Of a stretch of 64,000 nucleotides of DNA, positions 58,619 through 64,000 are shown piece by piece. This stretch comes from Phoronis australis. Lineage: Eukaryota > Phoronida > Phoronidae. Each line of letters opens with the position of its first letter. Position 1 is the stretch's first letter. The notes under the pieces were generated by a model. That model was not told where the DNA came from, did not search any database, and saw only the letters and a list, made by a program, of their open reading frames with translations. Both the position numbers and the translations under genes were made by a program. The stretch lies in assembly GCA_002633005.1 (NCBI GenBank), contig NMRA01000164.1, positions 157,085 through 221,084 of the forward strand, in the 5' to 3' direction.

Positions 58619-59770
58619 ATGTCAGAGCTGGAAACCGAGTTTAGTGGGCTGGATTGTATAGTCATTGACAACGGTAGCCACTCTGTTAAAGCTGGATTTG
58701 CTGGAGAAGAGACGCCAGAAGTCGTGTTTAATTCTGTTGTTGGACGACATGGCAGTGCAAATGACACAGCATGTCACAATGACAATGTGAATGACATTAT
58801 TTTTGTCGGTGATGAAGCGCAGGATAAAAGAGATGTGCTATCACTTAATTACCCCATACAGTATGGAATAGTTACAGATTGGGATGACATGGAAAAAATA
58901 TGGGACCATGCTTTCGAAGAGTTACGAGCTACGCCTAAAGGCCACACAGTGCTTCTGACAGACTGCCATGTTCTAAGTCCGAAAGTACAAAGGGAAAGAA
59001 TGGCTCAGATTATGTTTGAAAATTTTGAAGCTGCTGGATTACACGTGTGTAGTCAAAGCCTGTTGCCATGCTACACTTTACAACAGAAATCTGGCATCCT
59101 AGTTGTTGAATGTGGCGAGAGCTTAACAATGACTCACCCAATTTATTGGGGATGGAGTATAACAGAGGCAATACGCACAATGTACTTTGGTGGACGCCAT
59201 TTGACAGATCACTTAGCCATGTTGTTAGAACGTCATGGTTACAGTTTTTCGACAGTTGCAGAAAGGGAATATGTGAACGAAATGAAAGAAAAATGCTGCT
59301 GTATCTCAACAAACTATGAAAGTGAGATTCAGACAAAACATTCCACTGACTACTCTCTTCCTTGTGGTCAAACAATCAGTCTCAGTAAGGAATGTGTACT
59401 GTGCCCTGAAGTTCTGTTTAATCCTCACCTCCTAGGCTTGGATGGTCCTAGCTTACCAGAGCTCATAAAAGACTCCCTTATGTCTTGTGATGTTGATCTG
59501 AGGCCAGAGTTTGCCTCAAACATCATGCTATCTGGGGGATGCACATTGTTTGAGAATTTTGAAATTCGCTTGGAACACGAATTGCGGAGCATTCTTCCAA
59601 CAAAGTTAGGTGAAAATGTGCATGTGATATGCATGCCTGAACGTAAATACTCAACCTGGATGGGTGGCTCCATAATGGCATCCCTGTGTACCTTTCAAAG
59701 AATGTGGGTGTCAAAGTCTGAGTATGAGGAAATTGGACCGAGTATTGTGTTCAGAAAATGCACAACATGA
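58619..59770 (+). CDS. divergent intronless actin-related protein
   Basis: 383-residue single-exon member of the actin superfamily. Start at the ATG after GAAAGAA; a stop lies a few codons upstream. Actin landmarks: DNGS at 17-20 with K24, VGDEAQ at 63-68, the YPIQYGIV stretch, DWDDMEKIW at 87-95, Q146 (actin Gln137), MLSGG at 303-307, WMGGSI at 347-352, and the GPSIVFRKC end. Changes at functional sites: actin Gly15 is His21, the methylated His73 is Tyr82, the second phosphate loop is E164-C-G-E-S instead of DSGDG, and His161 is Met171. The DNase-I loop (46-62) is unrelated and three residues longer. Closer to conventional actin than to Arp2-Arp11, it is probably an actin-derived retrogene maintained as an orphan actin. 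Vertebrate testis actin-like genes (ACTRT, ACTL7, ACTL9) are also intronless, but orthology is not implied. ATP binding and polymerisation are doubtful. Confidence 0.88.
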   Translation: MSELETEFSGLDCIVIDNGSHSVKAGFAGEETPEVVFNSVVGRHGSANDTACHNDNVNDIIFVGDEAQDKRDVLSLNYPIQYGIVTDWDDMEKIWDHAFEELRATPKGHTVLLTDCHVLSPKVQRERMAQIMFENFEAAGLHVCSQSLLPCYTLQQKSGILVVECGESLTMTHPIYWGWSITEAIRTMYFGGRHLTDHLAMLLERHGYSFSTVAEREYVNEMKEKCCCISTNYESEIQTKHSTDYSLPCGQTISLSKECVLCPEVLFNPHLLGLDGPSLPELIKDSLMSCDVDLRPEFASNIMLSGGCTLFENFEIRLEHELRSILPTKLGENVHVICMPERKYSTWMGGSIMASLCTFQRMWVSKSEYEEIGPSIVFRKCTT

Positions 59771-60015
59771 ATTGAACTGGATTATATAATTCACTATTCA
59801 TGGTCTACTGCACCCAGCCACTGCATGCTTTCATCACCTCATAGTGATTTCAAGATGTTATAAATTCATTAAGACTGACTGACCTTTCCTAAGATATCAC
59901 TTTCATGGCAGTTTGGCATATTGCAAAGACCTGCTACAAACCCACTTTATAAATTTGATTTAAGGACCCATGCAGTGCCAAATAGGTCAAGCCAAAATCG
60001 CAAACTTCGAACTCC

Positions 60016-60021
60016 AATAAA
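60016..60021 (+). terminator. possible polyadenylation signal of the actin-like gene
   Basis: AATAAA about 245 bp after the actin-like stop codon, the first canonical one found on that strand. Confidence 0.4.
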
Positions 60022-60089
60022 TCAAGTTACCAGTGATGAATATTTCCATTGGAGCTATTGGCGGACTCCGTTCAGATCTAGGACCTCAT

Positions 60090-60322
60090 TCATTCGAAAG
60101 GGGCCTGTGCCTTCTGAGAGGGTAATTTTTGGGTGAGGGGAAAATTCTACCTCCCAAGTCCCAATCACCATCAAGTGATTTGTACCTTGAGGGGAATTTT
60201 TCAATCACTTGAGGGGGATTTTTGGGCATCACGAGGAGAATTTTGTGTGATTTTTTAATATTTTTCGGAGGGGAATGGGGCTGATATTTGGCCCAAAAAT
60301 CGAGGAATTGAGGGCCCTGTGA
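60090..60322 (+). repeat. interspersed repeat family ending in AGGGCCCTG, copy 3
   Basis: GTGCCTTCTGAGAGGG, GGGTGAGGGGAAAATTC, GGGGAATGGGGCTGATATTT and GAGGGCCCTGTG in the same order as copy 1. Confidence 0.75.
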
Positions 60323-60617
60323 TCACGTGTAATTGACCTATCGCCAGGATTTTGAGTGACGGCTTAACTGACCAATTAAAACACAGCATTCTTGACACAC
60401 CTTCATTTCCAAGGCGCCATTTTACCCGACAAACAACACGTTACCAAGTAAAACTTATTGTTTGTTTGTCGACATTTCGCAAGAGGGCAGAGCTTGCGAT
60501 AGGTCAATTGGGAACGCTAACTTGATCGGCATGGAAAACATAAAGGGTTCCAAGGTCTATCCTGAAAATTGAACCAAAACATTGGTTTTCAAAGATAGCA
60601 CTGCACTGATATTAGCG

Positions 60618-60858
60618 TTAAAATCTCACTAAATTAGGATACAATATGGCGAAAAAGTGGAACTCGCATTTTTTCATTTTTTTAAACTTAAGTAGTACCA
60701 GATAATTTTTTCATCATCTTCAAGTTCTTTATGATATAGCTGACGTCAGACAGTCTTTTGAGCAATTGTGTATTCTTGCACCTCTGTTAGAAGCCTTTGA
60801 AATGTGAAGAATGATCAATTTCGGCAATTATTTTTGTTCGAAATTGGTGAGATTTTAA
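60618..60858. mobile_element. small MITE with 17-bp TIRs
   Basis: TTAAAATCTCACTAAATT at the left and AATTGGTGAGATTTTAA at the right, 241 bp in all. No clear TSD determined. Confidence 0.6.
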
Positions 60859-63696
60859 TGTGGGGTAATAATGCCTCTGGTCTTGATGTCTGCCAACTTG
60901 GCCCTGCGCTGGCCGAATCGTCACGGTTCCCATGGCAATGCCTAGTTGTGTCCCTTCATGTGTATCTGAAGCGCCGTAGTCCACATGGCCAGATCTGCTG
61001 GCCTGCCTCCGTGCTGGTGGCAGACGGGTAGCGTTGGGTTACTATACAGGCCAGTTAGCCCTCAATGTGAGGTTTGCACACCAGTTTGTTCCGCCGACGG
61101 AAAATGTGCAGGTGATCGGGTGCCGTGTAACGATCAGGAAGTTTCAGCGGGTTTCCCTCGAGAAACGAAATGTGTCGTAGAAATGTGCGTTTCCACGTAC
61201 CCGATATCTTGCCTCTGCTGGTTGAGGATGTCATGGTGGCGTGGGTCAAATGATAATTTTTGGATAGTTTTGGCTTCATGTCATTGCACGAATTTGGTAA
61301 TATAGTGAAATGCGCACAATAAGCTTATTTATAAAAATAACAAAAATAGGGGTATTTTTTAGACACTAGTGACACCAAAAATGGTTCCGTATAGGAGAAA
61401 ATTTGAAAATTGTGGGAAATGCACATATAGGTCCTGAATCTAGAGAGACTGAGCTTTCAGATGAGATAAAAAAACTGTCAACATGGTCACAACTTTTGTT
61501 TTTTGTCTCAAGGCCGACCTTTTCACGGAATTGCCCTAGTGATGGCAACAGGTCTTAAGTTGGTCCTTGTTCTCTATTTCTGGACTGAGGAAGAACAGAC
61601 ATAGTTGTTGTCATTATCAAAATGCATTGTGGGACAAACACCAGGTGATATCACTGATAACTTGGCGACGTGTCAACAATGTGTAGGAAAACAAAACTTG
61701 TCACTCTAGCTCACCATAATTGAAAGTACCAGATCTACTGTCATATGATTTTTGAAGGTAGTACAACTACAACAGTCATCATACAAATTAAAGTACTGAA
61801 ATGAACTTCAAAATGCATCAAATACAGAAATTTGGAAATCTGTTGACGCTGAAGTTAAATCTCGCCTCAGAAAACAGATTGTTAATCAGATTACACCTCC
61901 ACAAGTTACGTGCCTGTGAGGTCAGAAACTGTCGACCATCCCACAATGCATTTGCAAAGTGACTGCCCAAATTTGTAAGTGATCTGACAGAAAGTGAGCA
62001 CATAGTGCCATAATTTTAAGGCCTTACAGTAAACGTGCAAGGTTTTGACAAAAATGATTAAAACTGTGTCTGAAAATTCTCAAATGTCTCAAAACACTGT
62101 GTATGACTGGTATCAAAAGATGTCAGATGTCAATTAGAGATACATACACATTCCTCTGATGCAGTTGCATTGATCATTGAAGTGACTCACTGCCCAACAA
62201 CAGCCATCTCTGCTAGTTTTTTTTTCTGCTATACAATTTGCCACAGTTAACTTTTAAAACTATGAGAGCTTGACAAAGTCCATAAAGACACTAATATGCG
62301 GTTTTGTCCTCCATTTAATGACGGTGACAGAACACTCCAAATCCCCTTCGACATCTTAGATCCATCAGTGATCCAGTTTTTCTGTGCCTTCCAAATAAAT
62401 TTTACCTTCCTACTGGCTTGTCATAACAAGGTAAATATTCATGTATGTACACTGCTACCGGGGCAATTTTGTTTATAGCCATTTAATGCCATGATTCTCT
62501 GCTTTTCAAGACAACACATTTCAAAGATAACTTAAGAGTCAGAAACTGAAAAGAAATATCATTGCGCATTTTCAGTCTCTTGCTTTGTTTGTCCTTTTCC
62601 CCTAGGATTCAAAATGTAAGTTGAACCTTTGATGTTTTCGAATCTAAGCATTGAGAAACTATTGGTCTAGTAAAACTGGAACATAATTTTCAACAATTTT
62701 TATTGTGAAATCATGAACTTCACTCAAACACCATTATGGAATCTAATTGCAATTATACATACAATACTAACAAGGATCTCAAAATTCAGTACGTGGCGCT
62801 AGTGAACCAACAGTTCCACTAGTAGAAATAAACACATTCAGAACAAGTGGAATTGTTCCACAAGTGCCCCAATGCTGGTGAACAACTTTCTGTACTTGAT
62901 CCATTAAGATGGTAAAAGAGGAACCTTTCTTCATTAGCGCCACCTAGAGATTATTGAATTGCCCATTACAATACGAAAAGATTAAAAAAAAACAATTACC
63001 CTAACAGTTTTCAGTTACAACCACAACCAGTGAAACTCCCGTAAGATCAAAGACCATTTACATTAAGCAGTGCAACCCCCCACTTAACCTTGACCAAGAC
63101 TGCAACTTCCTCCTATTTATGACTAGGTGTAAATTCCCGTTTCACACCAGCAGGAAGAACAGCCACGTGATCAAGGGCCTGAGCTGCAGGCTTGAAACGT
63201 CATGCTTAACTAAATGTATCCTAGTAAGTAAATGTTCTCATTTTTTACAATGAAACTTCACGGGTGCACATTCAGGGAGCAGGGGGTAAAACTGAATGCT
63301 CAGTCACTTTTGCAACGGTCCTTTTACGGACAGCAAAAAGTCTATGTGTGAGCTTCCTGGAGCACTGAGTTTTAAAATTAGAAAAGTCCAATCCAGAATA
63401 AAGAAAGTGTGACGAAGGTGATCATCTGCTCGGTTAGCTGCCAGTTGATACGGCATAGATCCTATGATCTCTATATATCACATATCTAGGTTTAGTGGCG
63501 TTGTAGCAAAGGATGACAGCTATTCCACAATCGTTTGTGTCTTGGTCGCCTCGCACTATATATAAAAGGTTAATTGCTAACGTGGTGTAATCAAGACATC
63601 ACTCCCTCTTCGCCATTTTCAGTCTCCCCAATTGTGATCCCGAATCCATGTGTGCTTCACAAGCAAGCTGATCCCCAGTATATCAATACACTTCCA
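60859..63696. other. intergenic / COG7 3' UTR region
   Basis: The GC-richer patch 60860-61240 is open on the minus strand in pieces, but no exon chain could be fixed. A CTCF-like core in reverse orientation, GCGCCACCTAGAG, lies at 62938-62950. The left end of the COG7 3' UTR was not determined; TTTATT (AATAAA on the minus strand) occurs near 62698. Confidence 0.4.
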
Positions 63697-63863
63697 CTAT
63701 AGCTTGAGGTTCCTCATCTGGGAAATAGCTCCCACAAGCCTTTGCGGTAGTTGCTCGGCAACATCTGTGTATTCTTCAGGCTTTGCCCTCAGTAATGTTT
63801 CAATATTCCTCAGTGCATCAGATTCCTGTAAACCCAAATCTTCCAACACATTGCATAAGTAAT
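63697..63863 (-). CDS. COG7: COG7, last coding exon (conserved oligomeric Golgi complex subunit 7)
   Basis: Minus-strand terminal exon with a good acceptor (TTTCAG) encoding the last 54 residues and a TAG stop. COG7 is a lobe-B subunit of the COG tethering complex, which guides retrograde vesicle traffic within the Golgi and keeps glycosylation enzymes in place. The segment includes LEDLGLQESDALRNIETLL, then RAKPEEYTDVAEQLPQRL and MRNLKL. From memory, the human COG7 tail has the same layout: a leucine-rich DALGLQ segment, TLL, PEDYRQV, LPRRL and a final MR pair. The exon begins two bases into a codon, so the upstream exons must lie beyond the right edge. Nothing of the rest of the gene is in the window. 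Confidence 0.75.
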
Positions 63864-63928
63864 CTGAAAATACAAAGAACAGAGATCAGAACTATGACTT
63901 GTATACACTTTGACCTATAAACTCTTGT

Positions 63929-63955
63929 TACTTGGCGGAATTCTTCCGCCAAGTA
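63929..63955. repeat. TACTTGGCG palindrome, copy 2
   Basis: TACTTGGCGGAA, loop TTC, and its exact inverse, followed by TGTTGCTCTGACA. Lies in the COG7 gene (intron upstream of the last exon). Confidence 0.88.
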
Positions 63956-63974
63956 TGTTGCTCTGACAGCAAGT

Positions 63975-64000
63975 TTTTTTTTTTTTTTTTTTTTTTTTTT
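63975..64000. repeat. T homopolymer at window edge
   Basis: At least 24 consecutive T, cut by the window end. Confidence 0.9.

Noticed and set aside
60859-61240. Possible minus-strand first exon starting ATGACATCC (61234) with a GTACGT donor and open sequence further left
   Set aside because: No second exon could be fixed, the open stretch runs into the MITE at 60618-60858, and no homology is recognised.
1-64000. Bacterial-type features (operons, Shine-Dalgarno sites, CRISPR, attachment sites)
   Set aside because: Intron-split genes and polyadenylation signals show a eukaryotic genome; no spacer-repeat arrays seen.

Overview
The window is nuclear DNA from an animal. It is AT-rich, its genes are split by long introns with GT/AG junctions, and it is full of short interspersed repeats. 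Gene content and repeat load point to an invertebrate bilaterian, perhaps a non-vertebrate deuterostome (hemichordate, lancelet or echinoderm). The species cannot be fixed from sequence alone. Single-N gaps beside homopolymers (40301, 53177) suggest a draft assembly.

Genes, left to right. (1) A complete FET-family RNA-binding protein (FUS/EWSR1/TAF15/Cabeza type) lies on the minus strand, 3355-23490. Thirteen coding exons join in frame to 442 residues: an S/Y/G/Q-rich domain, an RRM, RGG repeats, a RanBP2-type zinc finger and a C-terminal PY nuclear signal. (2) A single-exon GDP-D-glucose phosphorylase (GDPGP1 type) lies head-to-head with it at 23895-24989 (+), about 400 bp away. (3) Unidentified minus-strand candidate 3' exons lie at 29952-31541. 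(4) A four-TM MARVEL-domain protein (plasmolipin/MAL/CMTM type) lies at 31843-43565 (-), four coding exons, 178 residues. (5) A broken THAP-like exon sits in an inverted duplication at 45.1-46.0 kb. (6) An intronless, very divergent actin-like gene lies at 58619-59770 (+). (7) The last coding exon of COG7 lies at 63697-63863 (-), the rest being beyond the right edge.

The remaining sequence is mostly intron and intergenic DNA carrying repeats. Array-like blocks of a ~150-bp repeat, arranged as ~450-bp trimers with a CTCF-like core in every subunit, lie downstream of and inside the FET gene. Several non-autonomous DNA-transposon families show terminal inverted repeats (TIRs) and, in some cases, target-site duplications (TSDs). 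One family has an empty target site preserved in a paralogous stretch of the same intron. Other items are a ~620-bp inverted repeat in FET intron 1, a tRNA-Leu-like SINE, GC-rich minisatellites and small hairpins.

The named genes are housekeeping functions (RNA processing, nucleotide-sugar quality control, membrane organisation, Golgi trafficking) with no operon-like logic. The shared FET/GDPGP1 promoter is the only obvious regulatory coupling. No viral genes, CRISPR arrays, rRNAs or intact tRNAs were seen.
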